Of a stretch of DNA of 59,036 nt, positions 25,697 to 34,840 are shown piece after piece. Each line of letters opens with the position of its first letter. The stretch's first letter is position 1. A program made the translations under genes and the position numbers. A model generated the notes under the pieces. The model was given only the letters and a program-made list of their open reading frames with translations, was not told the DNA's origin and did no database searches. This DNA comes from Bacilli bacterium (GTDB lineage Bacteria > Bacillota_I > Bacilli_A > RF39 > UBA660), in the NCBI GenBank assembly GCA_028708945.1, contig JAQVXV010000002.1, positions 54,284-113,319 of the forward strand, read 5' to 3'.

Positions 25697-26346
25697 AATT
25701 GACACCTCTCTATAACTTCTATTATTTTTTCTTTATAAAAAACCATATTTAGAATAAATAGAAAAAATGCTAACATTAAATAATATATAGCTGATATTTC
25801 TATAAAATTAAAAGAATTTATATACATCACTATAGCAAATAAAAGATATAATACTAAAATATATTTAAAATCATTAATGATTAATGCAATTATATATAGT
25901 AATTGTACTATAAAGATTATTATTATTAAGTCTTTAAAAAACAAGCCTATTAAATACATATCCATAAAACCAATTATAAAAAGAAATGAATAGAGAACCA
26001 TATAAAACAAGAATAAGATAATATATGTTGATATCTGTTTATATATTAACCAGTTAGTTTTTTTCATTCTTAAAAATAAATTACCACAATTATTTTCAAT
26101 GTCTTCAAAAAAGATACTAGAAAACATCAATAATATCATTGATCCTTTTAACAAAAACATTATTATTGGAATCAAACTTTCTCCTTTAAGATCAAACCCT
26201 AACAATATTTTAAGAAGATCAATATTATAATTTTTAAAACTAGTAAAAAGATAAGTTAAAATTAAAACTATTATTAAATACATTATAATAAAAAGGCTCT
26301 TTTTTCTTATAACATTGCTTATATCATTATTTATTATATATTTCAA
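25693..26346 (-). CDS. ABC-2 type membrane subunit
   Basis: A 217-residue, very hydrophobic protein with about six transmembrane helices and a short charged N-terminus. It starts with TTG (26344-26346) behind a weak GAAGTGA site and ends in an ATGA overlap with the ATPase gene, so the two products should be made together. No closer family is recognised. Confidence 0.75.
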   Translation of the reverse strand: MKYIINNDISNVIRKKSLFIIMYLIIVLILTYLFTSFKNYNIDLLKILLGFDLKGESLIPIIMFLLKGSMILLMFSSIFFEDIENNCGNLFLRMKKTNWLIYKQISTYIILFLFYMVLYSFLFIIGFMDMYLIGLFFKDLIIIIFIVQLLYIIALIINDFKYILVLYLLFAIVMYINSFNFIEISAIYYLMLAFFLFILNMVFYKEKIIEVIERCQL

Positions 26347-26370
26347 ACAATCACTTCTTTCAAAGTAAAC

Positions 26371-27165
26371 TTACTCACAATCTATTATTAGTTTTTCTTT
26401 TTTTCGGTAGAGCAAAAAAACTATAAATGATGTTAATATCATTAGGAAAAATGAAAATGCAATTTTAATCCAGACAATAGAATCACTAAAATTATATATA
26501 CTACCATAAGATACCTCAATCTTAGAAGGATAACCCGTTACAGTTTGTATTATTAACTCTATTAGAAAAAAAGTTATATATGCAGATAGTATAGAAATCA
26601 CAACATGTTTGCTTTTTCTTAAAAATATAAGACCTAAATTAACAAAATAAACATTAAAAAATGTAATATTTGCCAAAAATAAAATAAGTGTTATAGGCCA
26701 AACTAAAAGTTGTTCTCTTGAAAAAAAAGTTGCCCATTTATAATTTTCTATACTTGTTAAAACATCAAAATTTTTTGTCATTGCTATTGATACGATAAAA
26801 CTCACTATAAGTGATAATGGTAATACAAAACTGTATTTGAGACTTTTTGAATATGTTTTTTTCATATACTCAGAATAATTACTACGCACTAATGTATTTT
26901 TTAAATTACCTTTTTTAATCATTTTATTCATTTCTATAGCAGAAAAAATTATGACGAATAACGGAAAAAAAATAAAAAATCTATAACTAAAATAATGAGG
27001 AATAACATATCCAAAATTACTCATAGCATCTGGCCAAACAAAATTGTTTGTTTCATTAATAAGCTGTTTCATAAAAATATAATGTTGATAATGATCATAA
27101 GCAAAAATTATAATAAATAACACTAATACAACTATAAACATTAAATTACTTTTATTTCTTATCAT
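26371..27165 (-). CDS. ABC-2 type membrane subunit, larger
   Basis: A 264-residue protein with about six transmembrane helices. A long extracytoplasmic stretch after helix 1 (about 35-60) and the charged MNKMIKKGNLKNTLVRSNY segment resemble ABC-2 permeases. It is the first gene of the trio, 24 bases before the second permease. Two different membrane subunits with one ATPase suggest a heterodimeric exporter. The start follows GGGAG. Confidence 0.72.
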   Translation of the reverse strand: MIRNKSNLMFIVVLVLFIIIFAYDHYQHYIFMKQLINETNNFVWPDAMSNFGYVIPHYFSYRFFIFFPLFVIIFSAIEMNKMIKKGNLKNTLVRSNYSEYMKKTYSKSLKYSFVLPLSLIVSFIVSIAMTKNFDVLTSIENYKWATFFSREQLLVWPITLILFLANITFFNVYFVNLGLIFLRKSKHVVISILSAYITFFLIELIIQTVTGYPSKIEVSYGSIYNFSDSIVWIKIAFSFFLMILTSFIVFLLYRKKEKLIIDCE

Positions 27166-27228
27166 AATTAACTCCCGTATTCATTTTTTATTAATACAAT
27201 TTTAGCATTTATACCAAATTATGGCAAA

Positions 27229-27249
27229 TAAAAAAGACTAAAAAGTCTT
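27229..27249 (-). terminator. Terminator after spoVIF
   Basis: Minus strand: AAGACT, a four-base loop and AGTCTT followed by Ts, overlapping the spoVIF stop codon. Confidence 0.7.
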
Positions 27250-27490
27250 ATATCATTTTATCTATATTTTTAGGAACTTTATCATTGACAACTGCTGATA
27301 TTATTTTATCCTCTTTTTCTTTAGAAACCTCTTTACCTGTCATTTTACTTAACTCTTTTATTACCTCTCTTAAAGTTTGTTCATTTTTTAAATCATTTTG
27401 TTGCAATTTACTTGCTAAGCCAAGAATTGTTTCTTTGTCAACTTTCGTTTTCTTCTCGATTTTATCAAAAAAACCATCTGTTAGATTCAT
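27248..27490 (-). CDS. spoVIF: Stage VI sporulation protein F
   Basis: SpoVIF is a mother-cell protein needed for coat maturation in B. subtilis. The 80-residue product carries the family pattern: GFFDKIEKKTKVDKETILGLA, a middle NEQTLREVIKELSKM segment, and EVSKEKEDKIISAV. I use ATG 27488-27490, directly behind GAGGAGG, rather than an ATG 15 bases upstream. It is the last gene after der and has its own terminator. Confidence 0.85.
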   Translation of the reverse strand: MNLTDGFFDKIEKKTKVDKETILGLASKLQQNDLKNEQTLREVIKELSKMTGKEVSKEKEDKIISAVVNDKVPKNIDKMI

Positions 27491-27534
27491 AAGGACCCTC
27501 CTCACAGATAGTATATGTTTTTGATTTTTTTTTG

Positions 27535-28848
27535 TTATAATTCGCTTTTTGATTTAAATTGAATTACAATTGGTGTTCCTTCAAAATCAATAGCTTCTCT
27601 AATTTTATTTTCTAAATATCTTTCGTATGAAAAATGCACTAAACCTTTACTATTTACTTGAATGTTAAATGTTGGTGGTTTGGTTGCAACTTGACTTGAA
27701 AAATATATTTTCAATCTTTTTGATTTATAAGAAGGAGGTAAATTAAGTTCATATGCTTCTCTTATAATGTTATTTAAAACACTTGTTTTTACTTCTTTTT
27801 TACTATTTTCATAAACTTTCAATATTTCCGGCATTAAAGTATGTATTCTTTTCTTAGTTTTTGCTGATAAAAATACAACTGGAGCATATGGAATAAATTG
27901 AAAATTGTTCCTTATTTCTAAAGTATATTCTCTAATAGAACCATCTTTATTTTCAACAGTATCCCATTTATTAACAACTATTACAATTGGTTTTCCTGCT
28001 TCAATGGCATAACTTGCTATATGTTTATCATGTTCAATAATACCTTCTAAAGCATCAATAACAAGTACACATACATCTGATCTATCAATTGCTTTCAAAC
28101 CTCTTAATAAACTGTATTTTTCAACATTTTCGTATATTCTTCCTTTTTTTCTCATACCCGCTGTATCTATTACAGTATATTCTTCACCATGGTAATTAAA
28201 ATCAGTATCAATAGCATCTCTAGTAGTTCCTGATTTATCAGATACTAAAACTCTTTCTTCATTTAAAATAGCATTTACTAAACTACTTTTACCTACATTT
28301 GGTCTTCCAATTACACAAAACTTAATATGAGTTTCATCTTCCTCTTCTTCTACTTTAGAAAAATCTTTAGTAATTTCTTCTAATAAATCATAAATACCAG
28401 TATTTTGTTCTCCACTTACAGGTATATAAGAATCAAAGCCAAGTTCATAGAAATCATAAATATTTTCTTTACTTTCTTTACTATCCATTTTATTTATTAC
28501 CACAATAACTTTTTTACCACTTTTAATAAGCATGTCCTTTACAACATAGTCATTAGCGGTTAATCCTTCTTTACCATCAACCACAAACAAAACAATATCA
28601 GATTCATCAATTGCAATCTGAGCTTGAACAACAATTTCATTTGAAAAAATTTCATTACTTATATCTATACCGCCTGTATCTATTAAATGAAACTTATAAT
28701 CATTAAAAGAGGCAGTACCATAGATTCTATCTCTCGTTACCCCAGGAGTATCTTCAATTATAGATATTCTTTTACCAACTAGTCGATTAAATAATGTTGA
28801 TTTTCCAACATTTGGTCTTCCTACTAACGCTACAACATTTTTTTTCAT
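27535..28848 (-). CDS. der: Ribosome-assembly GTPase Der (EngA)
   Basis: A double-GTPase of 437 residues acting in 50S subunit maturation. Two complete G domains carry GRPNVGKST (about 10) and GRPNVGKSS (about 181), each with DTxG and NKxD motifs. A C-terminal KH-like domain follows. AGGAGGGA precedes the start. der, spoVIF and later spoIVA keep the general B. subtilis order. Confidence 0.96.
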   Translation of the reverse strand: MKKNVVALVGRPNVGKSTLFNRLVGKRISIIEDTPGVTRDRIYGTASFNDYKFHLIDTGGIDISNEIFSNEIVVQAQIAIDESDIVLFVVDGKEGLTANDYVVKDMLIKSGKKVIVVINKMDSKESKENIYDFYELGFDSYIPVSGEQNTGIYDLLEEITKDFSKVEEEEDETHIKFCVIGRPNVGKSSLVNAILNEERVLVSDKSGTTRDAIDTDFNYHGEEYTVIDTAGMRKKGRIYENVEKYSLLRGLKAIDRSDVCVLVIDALEGIIEHDKHIASYAIEAGKPIVIVVNKWDTVENKDGSIREYTLEIRNNFQFIPYAPVVFLSAKTKKRIHTLMPEILKVYENSKKEVKTSVLNNIIREAYELNLPPSYKSKRLKIYFSSQVATKPPTFNIQVNSKGLVHFSYERYLENKIREAIDFEGTPIVIQFKSKSEL

Positions 28849-28878
28849 TTTATCCCTCCTGTACTGATAACAATTATA

Positions 28879-29367
28879 TCATATTCTTATTTTAATTTCT
28901 TTACCTAAATTTATAATCTTATCGGTGTCATTATATATGATAGCACTGTTTTCTATTATTTTATATAAGAATAATTTATCGACCTTTTCTTTTATTTTTA
29001 AATATAACTCATTTTTATATAAATACAACTTTACTTTATCATAAAAAATTTCTTCAATAAAAAAGTAATCTTCTATTTTATATAAGAAAAAAACGTTTTC
29101 TTTCATCTCTACTTCAACATCAACTTGATTAGTAACACTAAAATAATTAGACATTTCTTTTGAAATGGTCATTATTATACCATAATATTCATCATTATAT
29201 ACTTCAATAAAGTAATAACCTTGAATATCTAAATTATGCTTTAACTTTAATTTTTGAAATATTTTTTTCATGTCTATCAAAGTTTTTTCTTTATTATCAA
29301 AATCAATAGTTATTTTTTCAAACAAAAAAACAACTATATTGTTTTCGTCAATAATATTAACTTTCAT
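28879..29367 (-). CDS. Conserved-looking protein of unknown function between ysxC and der
   Basis: A 162-residue soluble protein rich in Ile, Lys, Phe and Tyr, with alternating strand patterns and no signal peptide or membrane helix. I do not recognise it. It is on the same strand as the two ribosome-assembly GTPases that flank it, 43 bases after ysxC and 30 before der, so it is probably co-transcribed with them. The start has a TAGGTGA site. Confidence 0.7.
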   Translation of the reverse strand: MKVNIIDENNIVVFLFEKITIDFDNKEKTLIDMKKIFQKLKLKHNLDIQGYYFIEVYNDEYYGIIMTISKEMSNYFSVTNQVDVEVEMKENVFFLYKIEDYFFIEEIFYDKVKLYLYKNELYLKIKEKVDKLFLYKIIENSAIIYNDTDKIINLGKEIKIRI

Positions 29368-29410
29368 AATATCACCTATCTTATATTATGAAATAAATAG
29401 TAATATGAGA

Positions 29411-29995
29411 TTAATAAATTGTTCTTTTTAACTTTTCGTGAATTTCTTCGCGACCTAATTTAGTAACACTAGAAAACATTACAAATTCATCATCAACAAC
29501 TAAATCAAATTCATCAAAGATTATACTTCTTTGCTTCTGTTGTAATGTTATTCCTATCTTATCTACCTTAGTTGCAACTATTGTAACTGGTAGATTATAA
29601 TGCTTTAAGAAATTATACATCATTAAATCATCAGAATTAGGTTTATGGCGAAAATCTACTAGCATAAAAACTTGTTTTAAATCTGGTCTATTCATTAAAT
29701 AATCTTCCATCATTAAACCAAATTTTTTTTGTTTTTTCTTACTTAAATTTGCATAACCATATCCTGGAGCATCCACAAGATAAAACTCATCATTCACTAA
29801 ATAAAAATTAATAGTCTGAGTCTTACCAGGATTAGATGATGTTCTGGCAAAATTTTTCCTATTTATAATAGTATTAATAAAACTACTTTTGCCAACATTA
29901 CTTCTACCAACTAACAAAAACTCTGGTTTTTCATCAGTAGGATATTGGCTTCTTCTAACTGCACTTATAATCAGTTTTACTGAATTTATTTTCAT
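29411..29995 (-). CDS. ysxC: Ribosome-biogenesis GTP-binding protein YsxC (EngB)
   Basis: A small essential GTPase for 50S assembly, 194 residues. G1 GRSNVGKSS, G3 DAPGYG and G4 TKVDK are present. ATG 29993-29995 is chosen over an upstream GTG because GGGTGATTAGA lies just before it. It is divergent from rodA. Confidence 0.95.
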   Translation of the reverse strand: MKINSVKLIISAVRRSQYPTDEKPEFLLVGRSNVGKSSFINTIINRKNFARTSSNPGKTQTINFYLVNDEFYLVDAPGYGYANLSKKKQKKFGLMMEDYLMNRPDLKQVFMLVDFRHKPNSDDLMMYNFLKHYNLPVTIVATKVDKIGITLQQKQRSIIFDEFDLVVDDEFVMFSSVTKLGREEIHEKLKRTIY

Positions 29996-30105
29996 TCTAA
30001 TCACCCTTAAGTAATTAGATTATACCATATTTGACTATTTTTATACAAACATTTTTATATTGAATAATTACACTAATTAGTATAAAATAATAGTAGGGTG
30101 ATTAG

Positions 30106-31236
30106 ATGAAGGGAATAACCAAATATAAGGTTGAAAAAGCAATTTTAATACCTTTGTTAATTTTTGCAATTATATCGGTTATTACTGTTAATAGCGCTAC
30201 TAACATATTGAGTAGCGAATTTTCTAATCTAGCAATTAAACAAATAGTTTGGTACCTTATTGGTTTTGGTTTAGTATATTTGATAATGTTTATTGGAAAC
30301 GATTATTTTTATAAACACGCTTGGATACTATATATATTAGGAGTCATTTCCTTAATCGGCTTACTTTTATTTGCAGAACCAATAAACAATGCAAAATGCT
30401 GGTTTTCAATTCCTGGTGTTGGTACTATTCAACCTAGTGAATTTATGAAAATAATCTTAATTATCTTAATAAGTACAATGATCGATAAATTTAACGAAGA
30501 TTATAATAATCCATCAATTAAAGAAGAGTTCTTCTTTATTTTAAAAATTATGATTGTTGTCTTAATACCTAGTATTTTAACATTCCTACAACCTGATACA
30601 GGTGTTGTATTAATATATTTAATAATTACCATAATTATGTTATTTGTAGCAGGTATAAGGTATAGATGGTTTATTCTATTATTTGCCTCTCTTTTTATAG
30701 TAATAGGATTCGTTTTAGCAATTTATTTTATCAACTCTGATTTATTTGTTAATATTTTTGGAACTTCTTTTTTTCTTAGAGTTGACCGTTTATTAGATTG
30801 GTCAAGTGGTAGTGGTTATCAATTACAAAAAGGTTTAGCAGCTATCGGATCAGCAGGACTATTTGGATATGGTTTAAACAATACTCCTCTTTATTTTCCA
30901 GAAGCCCAGACAGATTTTATATTTGCCGTTTTTGCTAGTAATTTTGGTTATATAGGTTCTATATTATTAATATCTTTAATCACTTTTTTCGATATAAGAT
31001 TAATTATGACAGCTATAAAATGTAACGATAATACTAGTAAATATATAATAAGTGGAGCCTTAGGAATGCTCATATATCAACAAGTTCAAAATATTGGAAT
31101 GACTTTTGGATTATTACCAATTACAGGTATTACCCTTCCTTTTATTAGTTATGGTGGTTCCTCTTTATTAAGTTACATGATTATGATGGGAATAATATTT
31201 AATATTTCCAATAGATCTTTAAGATATACAAATTAA
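30106..31236 (+). CDS. rodA: RodA/FtsW/SpoVE family peptidoglycan polymerase
   Basis: A SEDS glycosyltransferase that polymerises lipid II. The 376-residue product has about ten membrane helices, a FLQPDTGVVLI segment with the family's conserved Asp, the loop EAQTDFIFAVFASNFGYIG and the C-terminal LPFISYGGSSLL. It could serve elongation (RodA), division (FtsW) or the spore cortex (SpoVE); the sequence favours RodA but does not settle it. TTGAAT at 30060-30065 and TAAAAT at 30083-30088, 17 bases apart, form a likely promoter. Confidence 0.9.
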   Translation: MKGITKYKVEKAILIPLLIFAIISVITVNSATNILSSEFSNLAIKQIVWYLIGFGLVYLIMFIGNDYFYKHAWILYILGVISLIGLLLFAEPINNAKCWFSIPGVGTIQPSEFMKIILIILISTMIDKFNEDYNNPSIKEEFFFILKIMIVVLIPSILTFLQPDTGVVLIYLIITIIMLFVAGIRYRWFILLFASLFIVIGFVLAIYFINSDLFVNIFGTSFFLRVDRLLDWSSGSGYQLQKGLAAIGSAGLFGYGLNNTPLYFPEAQTDFIFAVFASNFGYIGSILLISLITFFDIRLIMTAIKCNDNTSKYIISGALGMLIYQQVQNIGMTFGLLPITGITLPFISYGGSSLLSYMIMMGIIFNISNRSLRYTN

Positions 31237-31263
31237 AAAATAAGGAAAAATCCTTATTTTTTT
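31235..31263. terminator. Shared terminator between rodA and the pseudopilin gene
   Basis: AAATAAGGA, a loop of As and TCCTTATTT with A/T tracts on both sides, between two convergent stop codons. Confidence 0.82.
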
Positions 31264-31639
31264 ATGGTCTATATTCTTCACAAGTTTCTTTTAATTCAGC
31301 ATCCCATGAATTATCATTATAAGTCATTTCTAAAAATAATTTTTGATCAAATTCTTTACTAGTTTTTGAATCTAATAATGGTTCTTTTAAATATCCGTAA
31401 TCGACTAATGTTTTTAATTTAATGCAATAGATTGATCCATTTACAGTTTTAAAGTCGATTCCATTATCCGATATGTAATTCTCAGCTTGTGTCTTATAAA
31501 AGATTAATGTTGAATCACTTATTTCGTTTTTATTTTGTTTAAGTACTTTAGTAACTGCCGGAAAGACAATTAACATTACGAGTGTTAATATTACTACTAC
31601 TCCTACTAATTCTGCTAAAGTAAATCCTTTATTTTTCAT
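31262..31639 (-). CDS. Type IV pseudopilin-like protein
   Basis: A 125-residue protein with a class III (prepilin) signal, KNKGFTLAELVGVVVILTL: the cut site is after the G, followed by F and the +5 Glu, with the hydrophobic helix behind. The short globular part shares a module with the protein at 32275-34026 (GSIYCIKLKTLVDYGYLKEP against GSVYCVQLQTLVDKDYLKEP). It has only three cysteines and no sign of a major pilin. It forms an operon with the lipoprotein and the LRR pseudopilin. No assembly ATPase or prepilin peptidase is in the window. Confidence 0.85.
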   Translation of the reverse strand: MKNKGFTLAELVGVVVILTLVMLIVFPAVTKVLKQNKNEISDSTLIFYKTQAENYISDNGIDFKTVNGSIYCIKLKTLVDYGYLKEPLLDSKTSKEFDQKLFLEMTYNDNSWDAELKETCEEYRP

Positions 31640-31646
31640 AGTTCAC

Positions 31647-32210
31647 CTACTCTTCTGTAGTTGCAGAAGGAAGTCCAATATAACCAATCGACATTAAAAT
31701 TTTATTGTTTTCGTTATATATTAAAACTTCATATGAACAATTCTTATCACTTAAGTTAAAACATATTATTCCCGTATCATCAACTAAATTTTGTAAAATA
31801 CTATCCTCATGATTAAGTTTTTTGCCTGCCACCTGTTTCATTGATATACTTGCATCTTCAATTTTAGTATATGCTTTTACCTTTGTCATAACTGACTCTA
31901 TTTTAGCTTCTAAATCTTCTAAAGTCATATCCGTTTGAAGTTCAGTAATAAAACCATTCTTTACAAACTTTTTAGGATTAATACCTCTTTCAAATGAAGC
32001 TTCACCTTCTAATCCGATAAATGTTGCTTTAACATTATATAATTGAATGCTTCCCTTTTGAGTTATATTAAATTTAACTTCGGTGTCAACATCCATTACT
32101 TGATTATATATATAATCCTCAAAAACAATTGGCTCTTGTTCTTTTTCTCCGCATCCTGAAATAAAGAAAATTAGAAATATTATTGAAATTAATTTAACTA
32201 TCTTTTTCAT
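31647..32210 (-). CDS. Lipoprotein of unknown function between two pseudopilin genes
   Basis: A 187-residue lipoprotein with lipobox FISGC (lipidated Cys20), then a mature domain of alternating strands with two cysteines (about 150-158) that could form a disulfide. No family is recognised. It ends eight bases before the small pseudopilin gene and follows the LRR pseudopilin gene, so it may be part of the same surface structure. Ribosome binding site AGGAGG. Confidence 0.75.
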   Translation of the reverse strand: MKKIVKLISIIFLIFFISGCGEKEQEPIVFEDYIYNQVMDVDTEVKFNITQKGSIQLYNVKATFIGLEGEASFERGINPKKFVKNGFITELQTDMTLEDLEAKIESVMTKVKAYTKIEDASISMKQVAGKKLNHEDSILQNLVDDTGIICFNLSDKNCSYEVLIYNENNKILMSIGYIGLPSATTEE

Positions 32211-32274
32211 AAAATCCTCCTATTATTAATGATATCATAAAATTTATTTTTTTACTATTTTAAGCTGCAACAGT

Positions 32275-34026
32275 TTAACTACTTAAAATTACTACCGTAA
32301 CATTTCCATATGGATTTACAACAGTTCCTCCTGCAAATGTATAAAGACTACCCGTACCTGCGTTCACTATAGAATCCCAGTCAAAACTTCGACCTGAAAG
32401 GTTATAAATTGTAGATAAAGGACCATTTCCAGATGTAGATGAGGCTGAAGATTTATAGAATGCACGTGATCCAATTGTTGTTACCCCAGTCCCAATATAT
32501 ACAGTCGATAATCTATTAGCCTCAAACACCCTTGTGCTAATCGTTGTTACACTATTAGGAATCGTTATAGTACTTAATGAATTACTATAAAATGCCAAAG
32601 TATTAATCGTTGTCAATGTATTAGGGAGTGTTAAAGTATTGGAAATGTAATTATATGCAAATGCATATGAACCTATACTTATTACAGAATTATTAAAATT
32701 TAAACTTGTTAAATTGTTATACTGAAATGCATAATTAGAAACAGTTGTTACTTGATTTGGAATTACAAATGAAGTTTTGTTTATCAAAGCTGAAATAAGA
32801 ACAGTATAATCAGAATTATATAAAACTCCATCTAATACTTTAAATTTATTACTATTTATCTCTATATATGTAATATTGTTATAACCGCTTCGATTACCTG
32901 CAAAGGCCCCACCACCAATGGCATTTACACCTGAACCAATGTATACAGTGTTTAGTTTGTTGCGGTAAAAAGCTAAAGCATTAATAGTAACAACATTATT
33001 AGGAATTGTTAAACTTTTTAATAAATTTGAACCAAAAGCATATGTATCGATTTTTATAAGACCGGTTCCTAACTTTAGTTTTTCAATATTATTGTTATAG
33101 AAAGCATAGGTTTGAATTGTTGTTATGTTATTTGGAATTTCTAATTCTTTAATAAAATTCTTATAAAAAGCTTGAGTAGGAATTATGGTAAGCCCACTTC
33201 CTATCTTTAAAGTTTCAATTTTATTATTGTAAAAAGAATATGTTCCAATTGAAGTAAGCGAATCAGGGAGTATTAAAGTTACTATTAAGTTGTCTCTAAA
33301 TGCATATGTTCCAATTGATTGTATTATATTAGAAAAACGAATAGATGTTATTTCATTCATGTAAAATGCTCTACCACCAATAGTAGTTACCTTTTTGGGA
33401 ATTACTAAATTACCAGTAATATCATTATTTTCAAAAGCGCTTGTACCAATTGTAACTAAGTTTTCAGGTAATTCAACACTAACTAATTCTTGATTTATAA
33501 AAGCTGAATTTCCAATTTCAGTTACCGGTTTTCCATTATATTTAGAAGGTATTTTTATATTTTTTAACCCTGCTGGTTTAGAACTGGAAAATCCCATTAC
33601 AGTTGCTTGAGTACTAGTTTCTGTCCAAACAAAATATGTTACATCAGTAGAACCATCATCTATTATTTCCATACAACTACTAACATATTCGAAATCCCAT
33701 TTGCTACTATAAGTTATCTTAACATACTTGCTCAAATCAACATTTTGATTTGTCTTAGAATCATAAAGTGGTTCTTTTAAATAATCTTTATCAACAAGGG
33801 TCTGTAATTGAACACAGTATACACTACCAGTTCTATCATGATATTGACTATAATGATCAGACATATAAAGAGATGCAGACGCATTGATGATTTGCATTGT
33901 TGTATCACTTAATTTTTCCCTTGATTTAAATACGAAATTTGACATTGCAGGAGTGATTAAAATTACTAATAAACTAATAATTACTACTACCCCTATCATT
34001 TCAGCTAATGTGAAACCTTTTTTCAT
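32275..34026 (-). CDS. Pseudopilin N-terminus fused to BspA-type leucine-rich repeats
   Basis: A 583-residue protein with a prepilin signal (KKGFTLAEMIGVVVII) and pilin helix, a short pilin module (about 35-115), and then about fourteen BspA-type repeats of 22-23 residues (about 150-545; typical unit: IPN, then TTI, then AFY and N). BspA repeats bind host or matrix proteins in other bacteria. A prepilin anchor would let the repeat domain sit on a pilus-like fibre or stay in the membrane. Tandem DNA repeats are expected within the gene. It is the first gene of the three-gene group. Confidence 0.85.
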   Translation of the reverse strand: MKKGFTLAEMIGVVVIISLLVILITPAMSNFVFKSREKLSDTTMQIINASASLYMSDHYSQYHDRTGSVYCVQLQTLVDKDYLKEPLYDSKTNQNVDLSKYVKITYSSKWDFEYVSSCMEIIDDGSTDVTYFVWTETSTQATVMGFSSSKPAGLKNIKIPSKYNGKPVTEIGNSAFINQELVSVELPENLVTIGTSAFENNDITGNLVIPKKVTTIGGRAFYMNEITSIRFSNIIQSIGTYAFRDNLIVTLILPDSLTSIGTYSFYNNKIETLKIGSGLTIIPTQAFYKNFIKELEIPNNITTIQTYAFYNNNIEKLKLGTGLIKIDTYAFGSNLLKSLTIPNNVVTINALAFYRNKLNTVYIGSGVNAIGGGAFAGNRSGYNNITYIEINSNKFKVLDGVLYNSDYTVLISALINKTSFVIPNQVTTVSNYAFQYNNLTSLNFNNSVISIGSYAFAYNYISNTLTLPNTLTTINTLAFYSNSLSTITIPNSVTTISTRVFEANRLSTVYIGTGVTTIGSRAFYKSSASSTSGNGPLSTIYNLSGRSFDWDSIVNAGTGSLYTFAGGTVVNPYGNVTVVILSS

Positions 34027-34060
34027 ATCATCACCATCTTAATTATAGCATAATTTAAAT

Positions 34061-34083
34061 AAAAAAAAACAACTATTTAGTTG
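34061..34083 (-). terminator. Terminator after rpmF
   Basis: Minus strand: CAACTA, a short loop and TAGTTG followed by a long T run, overlapping the rpmF stop codon region. Confidence 0.7.
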
Positions 34084-34261
34084 CTTCTTTAACGCTTAAA
34101 ACTTCTTTTCCTTTATATGATCCACATTTTGTACATGCTCTGTGTGGTTTAATTGTTTCACCACATTTAGGACATATTGTAGTTGTACTACCCTCGATCT
34201 TATAATGAGTTCTACGCATTCTTCCACTAGTTTTACTTACTTTTCTAAATGGTACTGCCAT
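34073..34261 (-). CDS. rpmF: 50S ribosomal protein L32
   Basis: A 62-residue zinc-ribbon ribosomal protein: AVPFRKVSKTSGRMRRTHYK, then CPKCGE and CTKCG, so all four zinc cysteines are kept (a C+ paralogue). Directly downstream of the YceD gene, the usual bacterial yceD-rpmF pair. Confidence 0.96.
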   Translation of the reverse strand: MAVPFRKVSKTSGRMRRTHYKIEGSTTTICPKCGETIKPHRACTKCGSYKGKEVLSVKEATK

Positions 34262-34277
34262 TCATAACACCTCTATT

Positions 34278-34754
34278 CTATAATAAATCTTTTAGTCTTT
34301 CTAATTCTGGATTTATATTCGTCTCTGGTTCTGTTATAATTTTCCATCCATCACCAGAAGTTTTAAAATCACCTAGATCTGTACTGGTTACCTTAATAGG
34401 TACCTCCATTAATATATTTTGCCATATTATCGGCAAAATATCAATAGTATTTTGCTTATTTTCTGAGTTTTTATCAATTTCTTCTAATAAATCAGACATA
34501 TTATTATCAATATTAATATTAAAAGGATATTCAACCTCTTTTAAAGTTAAACTACATGGTAATATCATTGTTCCTTTGATATTTAAGATAATTTGATAAT
34601 CTTCATCACTTAAACTAATTTCTCCATTGATATGAACATTATCTAATCTTAGTATACCACTGTTTTTTAATTGTTCTTGACTAAAGGAATAGTCTTCATC
34701 CACTAAAATAAATTCTAAAACACCTTTATTTAACTTTAAAACATCGAATTTCAT
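34278..34754 (-). CDS. YceD/DUF177 family protein
   Basis: A 158-residue member of the YceD family, linked in bacteria and plastids to 23S rRNA or 50S maturation and usually encoded next to rpmF. A strand-rich N-half, the GTMILPCSLTLKEVEYPF motif and an acidic C-half fit. ATG 34752-34754 is preferred; a GTG nine bases upstream overlaps the ribosome binding site. Divergent from tmcAL. Confidence 0.85.
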   Translation of the reverse strand: MKFDVLKLNKGVLEFILVDEDYSFSQEQLKNSGILRLDNVHINGEISLSDEDYQIILNIKGTMILPCSLTLKEVEYPFNINIDNNMSDLLEEIDKNSENKQNTIDILPIIWQNILMEVPIKVTSTDLGDFKTSGDGWKIITEPETNINPELERLKDLL

Positions 34755-34840
34755 TTTAACCACCGTTGTTAATTATATCTTTTTTCTTTAAAAAAATCAA
34801 CATTATCCTTTAATTATGTTAAAATATAATTGGTGATTAA

